NCBI RefSeq assembly: GCF_032854445.1
Contig: NC_088304.1
Span: 1,240,001 to 1,304,000 of the forward strand
DNA: 64,000 bases
Direction of reading: 5' to 3'
From: Liolophura sinensis
Taxonomy: Eukaryota; Mollusca; Polyplacophora; Chitonida; Chitonidae
Translations under genes and position numbers: made by a program
Part shown: in pieces, positions 35,651-48,900 of the stretch
Position numbering within the stretch: the stretch's first letter is position 1
How the letters are laid out: every line of letters starts with the position of its first letter
Notes under the pieces: model-generated
Database searches by the model: none
Told to the model about the DNA's origin: nothing
What the model saw: only the letters and a program-made list of their open reading frames with translations

Positions 35651-36054
35651 CATGACATTCCTGCGTTTATCGAATAACCAAATTACAACATTGTTGAAGA
35701 ACAAAACTAAAATACGAAGTAATGTCAGACGGATATTTGAAGGCCATACGTAAAAATACTTTCATAAATTTACAAAAATCTCGTCTGTTGGTGAATAAGA
35801 ATGAAAAACAGCACGTGACTAGCTACAGAGTAGGCCACCGGAACTGGAATGAGCAATGAAGCCCACTTTAGAATTCCGACCACTGAATTCATATAATTCC
35901 ATTTCAAACAGTCCAAATATACATACATGTCTATTTGGCAATGTGCTTATGTCATTTGAACTTCCACAGAACCTGGAAGATTAAGATTAATCCCAGATTA
36001 ATCCCAGATAGAACTAAATTCCCAGGTAGAACTAAATTCAGACGCATACCAAGG

Positions 36055-36180
36055 AAAGAACCGGTTCGAATCCAACTCTGCCCGATTCGGTAAGCCAAAG
36101 CTTTCTTACAGGAGGGTTGAGGGCGAACTTGTCTCCTGCAAGAGGCATTGGTTTAATTGCTCCACTTTCTGTCCTATGAC
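36055..36180 (+). mobile_element. tRNA-related repeat remnant
   Basis: It contains GGTTCGAATCC, a perfect match to the RNA polymerase III B-box consensus, followed by caactctgcccgattcgg. I cannot fold a tRNA around it, so a tRNA-derived SINE remnant is more likely than a tRNA gene. Confidence 0.4.
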
Positions 36181-36969
36181 CTGATCGCTGTATTAATACA
36201 GGTAAGTAAAAAACTATGACGTTGAACAGATATTAATCGAATAAATAGAAAAGATGTATAGATCAAACCATAGACGTTGGATATTTGACAGTGAATGTAC
36301 ATGTAGGCCTACTTGTAACGTAATAAATGTACATACAAAAGAAAGTGCTTTCCATTCACACTTACAGGCATACATACGACAAAATAACATCACAATACTC
36401 ATGGAGTAATTAACACAGACATAATACAACAGACACCCTATATGAATAATGGCAACCCTAGCCAGCATGGTTAATGGCAAAGGATTAAAAGCTATTCAGA
36501 AACTCTTTAATCGCCCAAATCTAAAGTTAGCATAATGATGTTGAACCATTCTTAATAGACACCTTTGTTAACACAAGTAACCTATACCAGTACACAATCA
36601 AGAAATTCGTCATGAAAATGCTTGCTCGAACACTTTGTTAATATGCATATATTTGTTTTGAAGAAAGGATCTGTAATTAATAAAAAAAATACTAGCGCTT
36701 TGGTAATTTGAGGGCTGTATATGAAGAACATAAAGTAAACAGATATTAAGCATTTTCACAAGGTCAGATAATGTACTCGCAGTTATTCCCCTTGTGTTTT
36801 TAGAGTTATTTCCCCTATGTTAACGTTTCAACACAGATGGCGTTCTAAATTTTTGGATTGTTGAATTGTTTAACTTCTCGCAACTTTTAATGAGCTGTTT
36901 CTGACAAAGGCCACATATGCGTTAAATTGCAACAACAACATCGCCAAGGTTTGAATTCAGTCGATTGAA

Positions 36970-39900
36970 ATGGATGACAACACATGTACGGAAGCGGGTA
37001 GCGACCGTCTGTCAGTGATTTCTGGTACGACTCACGGAACAGACGAATTTGATTCACCTCGATGGCAAACAGGGTTACTGAAGATGTGAGTTTCGAGTTT
37101 ACGTTTGAAAGTTAGTACAAGCCAGAACGTGCCTATATTCTAACCTAATTCAGCGAGTTAAATGATCTTCCTTCTCAATTTATTTAACAATAACATTCAG
37201 ACATTTACCTTGACCAAACGAATTTCAGAGATATAAAATATAGAGATTTAAGGCTTTCACACCTTAAGCGGTGTTTGTGTAACCTGATACCACTGACCCT
37301 TGTTTCGTACCGAGTCAAATCCCGAGAATGTGCAGCCTTCGAGGGATTTGACGAGGTACGAAACAAGGTTCAATGGTATAGGGTTACACAACAAACACCG
37401 CTACGGTCTGCTCTACCCAAAAAAGGGAAGAAATTGTGCCAAAAACGGTATATTTTTTGCCTCTGTTCTCTTTCCCTCCCTCCGCAGATGGCATGCATTT
37501 TAGACCAATCAACGGCAAGCTTATCCCAGTGCAGCTCAGATTGAGACATCATGAAACAAATGTTTTCTTTCTTTTTTTTTTTCAATGTCATGGCATTGCT
37601 CAGGGAGGTAAATGTACCGGCCGGTGTGTTAGCGAGACACACTCGATGTTGTTTGTAAGGTCATCTCTGTTTAATCTGTATATTTGCACATGACCCGCAA
37701 CTAAAAGCAGAGTAGAGTAGTACATAACTACTTGAATTGTTCTCTTACCTTAAAAGAAGAAATACAAGAATTGATGCTTCCTTTCCACCCCCACCCCACT
37801 TTCTACTTCCCGATATATAGTAACCCTGACTTAATTTAGATTGAGATTAACCCCTTGTATTCGTCTTTTAACACTTTCCTTCTGTTGCTGTACATTCAAG
37901 TTCATTCACTGAGTATAGCATATTCTTTGTCGCTTTGTATAAATGCCAGCACTTATGAAAGTCAGCATTTATGGGGACATATTTAAATTTGTAATCTGCA
38001 TATGTATTTTCTAGATCTGAATATGTGGACATTTATTTGAAATCTTGCATAACATTGGGTATGGAAATGGTTGAATAAACGGTGAATTATTAGCACAAAT
38101 AATTTGGATGACCTAAATAAATTTCTGTTTTCTTATTTACAGGTTTCAAGGTTCTGATGTAAAAGGTAAGAGTATCTATGCATATTATATGATATCTTCA
38201 ATATACTGTAAAAGGATTATCATTAAGTGTATGTATTGTCTTGTATAATCACCTCAACTTATGTTTTAATAGAAGTATAAGGTGAGAGGAGAGAATGGCC
38301 AAGTAGTGTTTGTTCACAAAACAAAAGTTTTATCTGTTTTTACATTTTTAATATTTTTCACCCAGATGCCATTACACTGAAAGAAAAAAAATTTGTTTAA
38401 AGATGCCCCAATCTGAGCTGCATTGGGATAAGCTTGTCATTGATTGGTCTAAAATGCATGACATCTGCAGAGGGAGGGAAAGAGAACATCAGCTAAAAAT
38501 AAACCGTTTTTGACACATTTTCTTCTGGTTTTTGGGTAGAGTAGACTTTAACACCGCCGTAGCGGCATTTGTTGTGTAACGTGATACCACTGTTTTATCA
38601 GAATTAAATAACAGTTGATACTATGATATGTTTCCACAATGTTTTTAATGAAATTAGAGTTAAATTATCCATAACATGATAAAGTTTTACAGGTTTATAA
38701 ACTTGTGCAAATTCACACAAAATATAATGTATCTATCCCAGAACAGTGATATGTGTTGGTAGTCTCACCAGTCCTAGGTCAATCCATGATTGATAACATA
38801 TTTCATTGTTTAAAACTAGATAACTGTACTGAATGTGAATTCAAGTCACCTAAATTTAATGTTGAAAAATAAATTGTCAGAATACAAATTTTATAACTGA
38901 GTTGTTATTTCAGATGTTTTCCAGGCCTCTCCAGTGATTGGATTTGCAGGAAAGAAATCTTTAAATCAGAACGAATACCTGTTTGAAGGTGACACCAGTC
39001 AAGAGACAGTAAGAACAATTATGCATCTAATTATATTATATTATATTATTTTATATTTATATCAATACAAAGCTGTGTTCTGAAAGACATATTCTGAATA
39101 TTATTTTTGCTTTTGTTTATATGTCACAAATGTTTATTTTTTGCCTCAATTTCTGTTTTCTGAATTTTTTCTTTGAGAATGGTAGGGAAGTATTTTTTAT
39201 TTTGTAACAGATATAGCTTTTATGGTAAACCAGCTGATAGCCAGTCAAACAGATTTATTGATTTATTTGTTTATGATTTAAAATTGCACTCAATAAAATT
39301 TCTTCTATGTGAAGGTGGTCAGATTTATGGGTGGGAACTGGGCAGATCCTAAGAAATCCATCATTGTTTGCCAGGTACCTGACAATTTTCCCAACTTTAA
39401 GCTACAGCGAAACCGGCAAAAGCGGAAACTGATTTCATGGGTGTGTTTATCATCCTCGGCCTCACTGTAGTTTCCTGATCTCTAACCATCGTCATACCTG
39501 ATGTACTGGTCCCAGTTTACTGAATGTCAGGATTTCATGTCATCCTCAGCCTCACTGCAGCTTCCTGATCTCTAACCATTGTCATGTCTGATGTACTCTT
39601 CCCAGTTTACTGAATGTCAGGATTTCATGTCATCCTCAGCCTCACTGCAGCTTCCTCATCTGTAACCATCGTCATGTCTGATGTACTCTTCCCAGTTTAC
39701 TGAATGTCAGGATTTCATGAAGTCAGTTTTATTTCAGACATTTAATTTTCAGTCTGTTAGTTGAAGGACTAGTTGTGGCCAAACATAAGATTTAGATTTA
39801 CCTATGAAAGATAGTGTGAAATCATTCAGTACTTGTCAGTGCTCAAATTAGATATGTGCACTCATTTTTTCAGACAGCTCCAGTAGATGATAATGATGAT

Positions 39901-42900
39901 GTCATGTCCAGCATGTCAGAATCACTGTTGTCACATCAAAACATACCATTCACCAACTCTAATGCACCAGTATCATCACAGACCTGGAGAAAGGGTATGG
40001 GGACTAAGGGGGATAACTCTCAGAGCAGGCATGTAAAGGGGCACAACTCAGACTGGATGGGTCACAGCCAAGGAACACAGTTCAGTCCAAGTATTTTAGG
40101 CCCACAACATGTATCTCAGATGCAACAGAGCTTTAAAACCAGCCTGCCAAATGAGGGGTCAGGTCTGTCCTTTTCCCTGTCTTTGTAATATGAATTTCCT
40201 TATGTATTCTGATTGGCAAATGTCATTGTGTATGGAAGACTAGGATATTAAAGTGTGATTTTGACAACAGGTAGTAACCAATGATCAGCCAATTAAACCC
40301 TTTATGTGCACAATGCTTGGTTCTATACCATGGTTTTTAATCATTCAAAGTCCTAAAAAAAAAAAAAAAAAAAAACCTATAAAAAATCTACTAACAGTAC
40401 AGTTCAAATTTAGCAATATTCTTAATTCAGTTTTGGAGCCCCCTAGTCTTAAAAGCAGATGTAACCAAGCAACAGTTTGTGCTCAAATGCTCAGATTCCT
40501 GATGGTGTGAGTGAAAATTAGATTTATACGTATGTACCAGTTTGCATGTTTTGAGTCAAATGCTCAGATTCCTGATGGTCTAAAGTGAAAATTAGATTTA
40601 TACGTATGTACCAGTTTGCGTGTTTTGAGTCAAATGCTCAGATTCCTGATGGTCTAAAGTGAAAATTAGATTTATACGTATGTACCAGTTTGCATGTTTT
40701 GAGTCAAATGCCCAGATTCCTGATGGTGTGAGTGAAAATTAGATTTATACGTATGTACCAGTTTGCATGTTTTGAGTCAAATGCTGAGATTCCTGATGGT
40801 GTGAGTGAAAATTAGATTTATATTTTAAGAAAAAATCAACGAAAAAGCCATAATTTACTGTATTTTTATCATAAAGTTTGGCGCGTAAAGATGCACTTTC
40901 AAAAGCATGCAATTTTAAATTCTACTTAAATTTTCTGATAAGAAGTTAATTAAACTTAAGTGAATCAATCAGAATGTGTCACATGAAAAATGCTTAACTT
41001 TAAGTGGAATACAGTATATTAGTTATCATCTTAATTAGCAGAAGTATATGTGTTAATTATATTAGAGGATTTCATTGAGCTGATTTTATTATGTTTCCAG
41101 TTTTGTCAGGGTTTAATGAAGAAGAAGTAGACTTGTTGCACAAATGTCAAAACAGATTGAAGGACATCAAAATCCTACTGAATACTTCAAGTAACAACCA
41201 TCAGGTGATCTATAAGTTCTAAGAAGACAAGTTTTCCCCATTTTGGGTATAATATTCTGGGGGAAGTTCTCTTGCTAATTATTGGTTAATTATCACACTG
41301 TTGATGGAATTAATTACTTATGTCCAGTGTCTGAGAATTATTGACACTTTCCCCAAATCTCAATGTTTGTAGGGCCTTGCCACCATAGTGTCATTTTCCT
41401 TTTATTCTTCCTTTGTTTAAAAATTCATGAGATTTGCTTGTCTAAAATGCTTCAGTGGAAAAGTTTGAGAAAATGTTACGATTGTGATTTTGAACATCTT
41501 CCAGTTTATAACCAGCTTGTTTCGCTAATGAAGTCAGCTAGTGGAAAAAATTTCAGCTGATTTTAATAGAAAATTTTCTCTTCCCTGCCTCTGGTACCCT
41601 TGTGTTATGATAAATTTCCCATCCTAGATTTGATATGGAATTATAGTGTGTCTTTTATTTTAATCACTGTTAATATTGCTTTCACTTTTGAACAGGATGT
41701 GATGGTAAAGATAGGAGAGACACAAGGCCTTATTATTCAGGGACTTGAGACACTACATTCTTCAAATGGTGTTATAAGTTCAGGTGAGAGTCTCAAATTT
41801 TTATGGACATTCAAATATTGTTTGATACAGTTCCCCCCCCCCCCACCAAAAAAAAATTAAAGGCTCATTAAATTAAAGTTAAATAGGACTTAGTGTGTAG
41901 TGCATTCTGGGACAGGGTTTTTCAGATTCACGTGCTTACATTGTTACTGTGGTAATCGTGTCTTTTGGTTGTACATGAAATTCTCTTGATACTAATTTTC
42001 ACCCATATGGCATTTGTCACGTGTGTGAAAGTTCACCACTTAGTCATCAAAGGCCGATGGTTTACTCTCGGCACGCCAGTCTCGTGCATCTGACCACCAC
42101 TGTATACATGTAAGTCTTGAGTATGACATGAAACAAACAATAAAGTACATAAATTAGTGTGCCATTCTTGGAATAAACGCACATGTACATATATCTTCGG
42201 GCCAGTATGGACATGTACATATATCCTCGGGCCAGTATGGACATGTACATATATCCTCGGGCCAGTATGCGCATGTTCATGTATCCTCAGGCCAGTATGG
42301 ACATGTACATGTATCCTCGGGCCAGTATGGACATGTACATGTATCATCGGGCCAGTATGAACATGTACATATATCCTCGGGCCAGTATGAACATGTACAT
42401 ATGTCCTCGGGCCAGTATGAACATGTACATATATCCTCGGGCCAGTATGGACATGTTCATATATCCTCAGGCCATTTTGAACATGTACATGTATCCTCGA
42501 GCCAGTATGCACATGTTCATATATCCTTGGGCCAGTATGCGCATGTTCATGTATCCTCAGGCCAGTATGGACATGTACATGTATCCTCGAGCCAGTATGC
42601 ACATGTTCATATATCCTTGGGCCAGTATGCGCATGTACATGTATCCTCGGGCCAGTATGAACATGTACATGTATCCTCGGGCCAGTATGGACATGTACAT
42701 GTATCATCGGGCCAGTATGGACATGTATATGTATCCTCAGGCCATTTTGAACATGTACATGTATCCTCGAGCCAGTATGCACATGTTCATATATCCTTGG
42801 GCCAGTATGCGCATGTTCATGTATCCTCAGGCCAGTATGAACATGTACATGTATCCTCAGGCCAGTATGAACATGTACATGTATCCTCAGGCCAGTATGA

Positions 42901-45900
42901 ACATGTACATGTATCCTCGGGCCAGTATGGACATGTACATGTATCCTCGGGCCAGTATGGACATGTATATGTATCCTCGGGCCAGTATGAACATGTACAT
43001 GTATCCTCAGGCCAGTATGCACATGTTCATGTATCCTCAGGCCAGTATGCACATGTTCATGTATCCTCAGGCCAGTATGGACATGTACATGTATCCTCGA
43101 GCCAGTATGCACATGTTCATATATCCTTGGGCCAGTATGCGCATGTTCATGTATCCTCAGGCCAGTATGAACATGTACATGTATCCTCAGGCCAGTATGA
43201 ACATGTACACGTATCCTCGGGCCAGTATGAACATGTACATGTATCCTCGGGCCAGTATGAACATGTACATGTATCCTCGGGCCAGTATGAACATGTACAT
43301 GTATCATCGGGCCAGTATGAACATGTACACGTATCCTCGAGCCAGTGTGTACATGTACATGTATCCTCGAGCCAGTATGAACATGTACATGTATCCTCGA
43401 GCCGGTATGAACATGTACATGTATCATCGGGCCAGTATGAAAAAGATACCTATATCCTCGGGCCATTTTGAACATGTACATGTATCCTCGAGCCAGTATG
43501 AACATGTACATATATCCTCAGGCCAGTATGGACATGTACATGTATCCTCGGGCCAGTATGGACATGTTCATATAACCTCAGGCCAGTATGGACATGTTCA
43601 TATATCCTCGGGCCAGTATGGACATGTTCATATATCCTCGGGCCAGTATGAACATGTACATATATCCTCGGGCCAGTATGGACATGTACATATATCCTCG
43701 GGCCAGTATGCGCATGTTCATGTATCCTCAGGCCAGTATGAACATGTACATGTATCCTCAGGCCAGTATGAACATGTACATGTATCCTCAGGCCAGTATG
43801 AACATGTACATGTATCCTCAGGCCAGTATGAACATGTACATATATCCTCAGGCCAGTATGGACATGTACATGTATCCTCGGGCCAGTATGGACATGTTCA
43901 TATAACCTCAGGCCAGTATGGACATGTACATGTATCATCGGGCCAGTATGGACATGTATATGTATCCTCAGGCCATTTTGAACATGTACATGTATCCTCG
44001 AGCCAGTATGCACATGTTCATATATCCTTGGGCCAGTATGCGCATGTTCATGTATCCTCAGGCCAGTATGAACATGTACATGTATCCTCAGGCCAGTATG
44101 AACATGTACATGTATCCTCAGGCCAGTATGAACATGTACATGTATCCTCGGGCCAGTATGGACATGTACATGTATCCTCGGGCCAGTATGGACATGTATA
44201 TGTATCCTCGGGCCAGTATGAACATGTACATGTATCCTCAGGCCAGTATGCACATGTTCATGTATCCTCAGGCCAGTATGCACATGTTCATGTATCCTCA
44301 GGCCAGTATGAACATGTACATGTATCCTCAGGCCAGTATGAACATGTACACGTATCCTCGGGCCAGTATGAACATGTACATGTATCCTCGGGCCAGTATG
44401 AACATGTACATGTATCCTCGGGCCAGTATGAACATGTACATGTATCCTCGAGCCAGTATGAACATGTACACGTATCCTCGAGCCAGTGTGTACATGTACA
44501 TGTATCCTCGAGCCAGTATGAACATGTACATGTATCCTCGAGCCGGTATGAACATGTACATGTATCATCGGGCCAGTATGAAAAAGATACCTATATCCTC
44601 GGGCCATTTTGAACATGTACATGTATCCTCGAGCCAGTATGAACATGTACATATATCCTCAGGCCAGTATGGACATGTACATGTATCCCCGGGCCAGTAT
44701 GGACATGTATATGTATCCTCGGGCCATTTTGAACATGTACATGTATCCTCGAGCCAGTATGCACATGTTCATGTATCCTTTTTCACTTTGAATCGATGAC
44801 AGCCAGCATAATAGTGGGAGGTAACCAGTGGTACAAAACATGTTAAGATTTACACATACATTAATGTGTGTATAAAGCTGGTGAGGTGCTAAGATTAATG
44901 TCCTGTAATGGTCTTACTCCTCCAGGCAAAAACCTGACCCGTGATGTAGGTATATCAAGAGTAACGTAGCTTTAAGTTTGTGGTAAAAGACTTCAATAAG
45001 TAAATGAATCATATACAACAAGGGTTAATTTCTGTAAGGTCTAGGTGTTGAAGCAGAGATGAGGAAACTGAAGAATCTATTGTCAACCTTTTTGTCATTC
45101 TTTTATTTACAGACTGGAAAACTCGTTTTGAAACTTTAAAGGGACATCTGGGTCAAATCCGACAAGCTCATGATGTCAAACGAGAGCAACTGGCATTACA
45201 GGTCAAACAGAGAGGTCAAACCAAAGACAAGAGACAAAAAATTCACAAAGAGCTATTGTCACTGAGCATGCAACAAAAGTCTCTCTTGAATCTTTTCCAA
45301 AAACAACAAGACATCAACAAGCTCATGAAATCCTGTATTCAGACAGCTCAGTCCAGTGATTTATCACAGCAGAAGACTTTGAGTTCAAGGTCATCACCAG
45401 TGTCAGACCCAAGGTCATCACCAAGGTCACATTCAAATTCTAGGTCAGTACCAAGGTCAAGGTCATCTTTGACAAAATCACCACTAACTTTAAGTGGATC
45501 TAGCAAATCAAGTCCGTCAGTTACGAAATCAGCTCAGAATGAAAAACTGCCTAATGAAGATTTAAAGAAGAAGAGAGAGGAAGAAAGTCAAGCTGAATGG
45601 AACACAATATCAGCATCAACAACTGACATGACTGCCTCAAAATTGGGAGACAAAGAAAAGACATTTAGCAGAGGATTTGACAGTGAGACACAGCCACTTG
45701 CCTCAGAGACAAGAAATTGGGTTCATGTCCGATTGTAGCTCAGGTTTAAAAACTACTTCTGGGACTCCAGCAGATCTTGATACAACTGCTGTTAAACGCA
45801 TGGAGAATGTTAAAAAAATCCATGGTGGTGACTGGTGTGGGGTTGAAGAGGAAGACGGCTGGGTTAGAGGCAGAGGGACAACAAGACACAAAACCTCCAC

Positions 45901-48900
45901 ACATGCTGTAATATGTGTTCATGCTCTACATGGTTCAGAGAAGAAAAAGTGTTTGAATCCAGAAGGAATACAGGTTAGTGGTAATTTGCTGTCAGGTAAA
46001 GGTTCTGAGGCAGGTGATGTGATAGTCGTCCAGCCAAGTCAGAAACAACCAGTCCACATGGGCAATAAAGAGATGAAGAGTGCAAACATCCTTTAACATT
46101 GGACGAGGTGTAACGGGTGTGAGTCTGCTGTGATGAAGGAGTGCAACGTCAGGCAATGTTGGACAAAGTGTAGCATGGTGTGAGACTGCTGTGATGATGT
46201 CAGCTAAGTCACAGAGTCAAGACAAAATGTTGTGCACCAACAGGAAGGAGAGTTCCATGGGATCAAACAGCGTATTGGTCAGCCCGGGGGTTCCAGGACA
46301 TTAACAGGTTCCACAGTTTCCAAACAACCAGAAGAGCTGGGATATCAACAACTGGAAAGTACATTTGCTCAAACGAAAAGCTCTATCACAAACCTCCCTC
46401 AAGCTGGCCCAGTGTTTAAATCTAGTACTGATACAGCATCTTTGACCACCCCCAAAGTTCTACCTTCGAGTGACATAAGATTTCATTGTACAGATTCTGT
46501 TCTTCAGACAGCTGCTGTTGGATCAAAGCAGGACACTATCCTACCCTAATGTCACACCTTACAAAGTTCTGCCCAAGTTACCTGGCAGGAAAAACAACTG
46601 TGCTCCGCACAGTTATGCTTCAAAGGTTTTACCTGAGAAACAGAGCCATGCGCAAGTCAGTGGTGACGATCAGGTAAACTCGGCTGCTGAGATGTCTCGA
46701 AGTGATGGATGCAGTGGTATGCGACAGGTTCAGTCTGCTGGTTGTAAGCCTCACGGGACTGAGACATCACAGACACTGGTAAATGTAAGCCTTACTGTAA
46801 AGTTGTAAGCCTTACTGAAAGTTGTAAGCCTTACTGTAAAGTTGTCATAGTGGTAAATAAATTCAAGACTTATCCGAAATTCTATTGCCTTTGCAGGCAA
46901 TATTTTGAAACATTTTGAGATAACTATGGAGTGTAGAAAAATAATGTGCGCAGTTTCATGAAGCCTTCATCTTTAGTGACACAAACAAACCATTAAGTAT
47001 CATTGTCATGATAACTGTGTGCATGACTTCCACTCAAAAAAGTGCTTTAGTATTTGAAAAAGTTAAAGATTTAGAATAAGTCAAGAGATGTTGTATGTCC
47101 ATGTATAAAAGAACAGGACAGCCTCCCTCACATTTTAAATGATGTCCCAAGTACATGTGAATACATAACAAATTCCTAAATCTCAGCCTTTACAATAAGA
47201 TCATTCCAATCTTACCCCACCCCTAACGATAAAGAAAATTTAAGAAAGGAAAATCCCTCTTGTGAGCTAGTCTATATTAATAACGTTGAATGTCATTGTG
47301 CCCTGTTGTTGGGCTGGTTGCTATGTTTCAATTGTGCCTTGAGCATGACATTACAGTGAGGAAGCACTATAGATATTATTAAAGCAGTCTGTTGCTGGTT
47401 CCAGTGTGTGCGTATGAAATCTAGCGAGTACCTGAGCACCAGACTCGACAGTGTCATGGAGTTGATGGAGAAGGGTTTGCTGAGATCAGGCCAGGGGAAT
47501 CTCACACTCACTATCAAGGTAAACCTAAAAAAACAACACCTCAGCTATTTTCATTACATGTATATATACAGTTTTAACAGTTTACACTGGCTGGCGATCC
47601 TCACCAGACCCAAAGCCGCTGCTAGTCCAGCAAGAGCTGGCGATAATCACCAGACCCAAAGCCGCTGCTAGTCCAGCAAGAGCTGGCAATCCTCACCAGA
47701 CTCAAAGCCGCTGCTAGTCCAGAAAGAGCTGGCAATCCTCACCAGACCCACAGCTGCTGCTAGTCCAGCAAGAGCTGGCTATCCTCACCAGACTCAAAGC
47801 TGCTGCTAGTCCAGCAAGAGCTGGTGATCCTCACCAGACCCAAAGCTGCTGCTAGTCCAGCAAGAGCTGGCGATCCTCACCAGACTCAAAGCTGCTGCTA
47901 GTTCAGCAAGAGCTGGCGATCCTCACCAGACCCAAAGCTGCTGCTAGTCCAGCAAGAGCTGGCAATCCTCACCAGATCCAAAGCTGCTGCTAGTCCAGCA
48001 AGAGCTGGCGATCCTCACCAGACTCAAAGCTGCTGCTAGTCCAGCAAGAGCTGGCGATCCTCACCAGACTCGACGCTGCTGCTAGTCCAGCAAGAGCATT
48101 TTCAACTGCCTCTGCAACCAAAATTTTGAAACATTCCGAGAGAGCTAGACTATATAGAGAAGAAAACTAATTTGTTTTATGAAGCTTTAGTGACACAAAC
48201 AAATTTTATCATCATTTTTGATATCAATTGTATGCTTAAATCTGCAAATCCTGCAAAGCCTCTAACATAAATATTTCAGATTTTAAATTCATTGATTATG
48301 AATAATACTGATATAATATACCTGCCCATGTTAAAATGCATTTGCCCCAACATGGCATAAGGTGACAACATCATTACGCAAAGGGACTTCCCTATGATGT
48401 CATAGCGTTCCTACTTAAAAGCTTCGTATTGGGTATAAGGGTCTGGTTGACTTCTAGCAGAAATTCATTTATAACACTGTTTAACTTGTGATGACTCAAC
48501 AGAGAAACTGAGATGGAATGGGGTCTTAATATCCTGCAATTTTGTATGAAAAACCTACAGAATATTGTGCGATTTTGATGAAACTTAGCATACATCTTGC
48601 CTATAATCTGATTTTGCCGAAGTATAATCGCCCATTTAGGACTTGTGTAACAGTGCCTTCCATTCAACTCTTCCTATTGTACTGAACCTGTTTCCATGAA
48701 ACTCAGAATTCATCTTCCCTACACATCTAAACTTGTGCACGCTTAATAGTTTCAATAACTACTCCCATTCAGGTACGTAGTGCAATAATGTATCTTCATA
48801 TATGCAGATTTTGTCCTTGATGCAACTTTTACTAAAGTATTGCACCAATTTTCCTGAAACCTTGTGTACATCTTTTATATCATCTAAACATCCACATTCT

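Noticed and set aside
36055-36120. tRNA gene suggested by a perfect B box
   Set aside because: No acceptor or anticodon stem can be assembled around it; a tRNA-derived SINE remnant fits better.
42183-44612. 809-codon + ORF and long - ORFs in the 30-bp array as genes
   Set aside because: They overlap on both strands, follow from unit length and composition, and lie in an intron between exons that join in phase.
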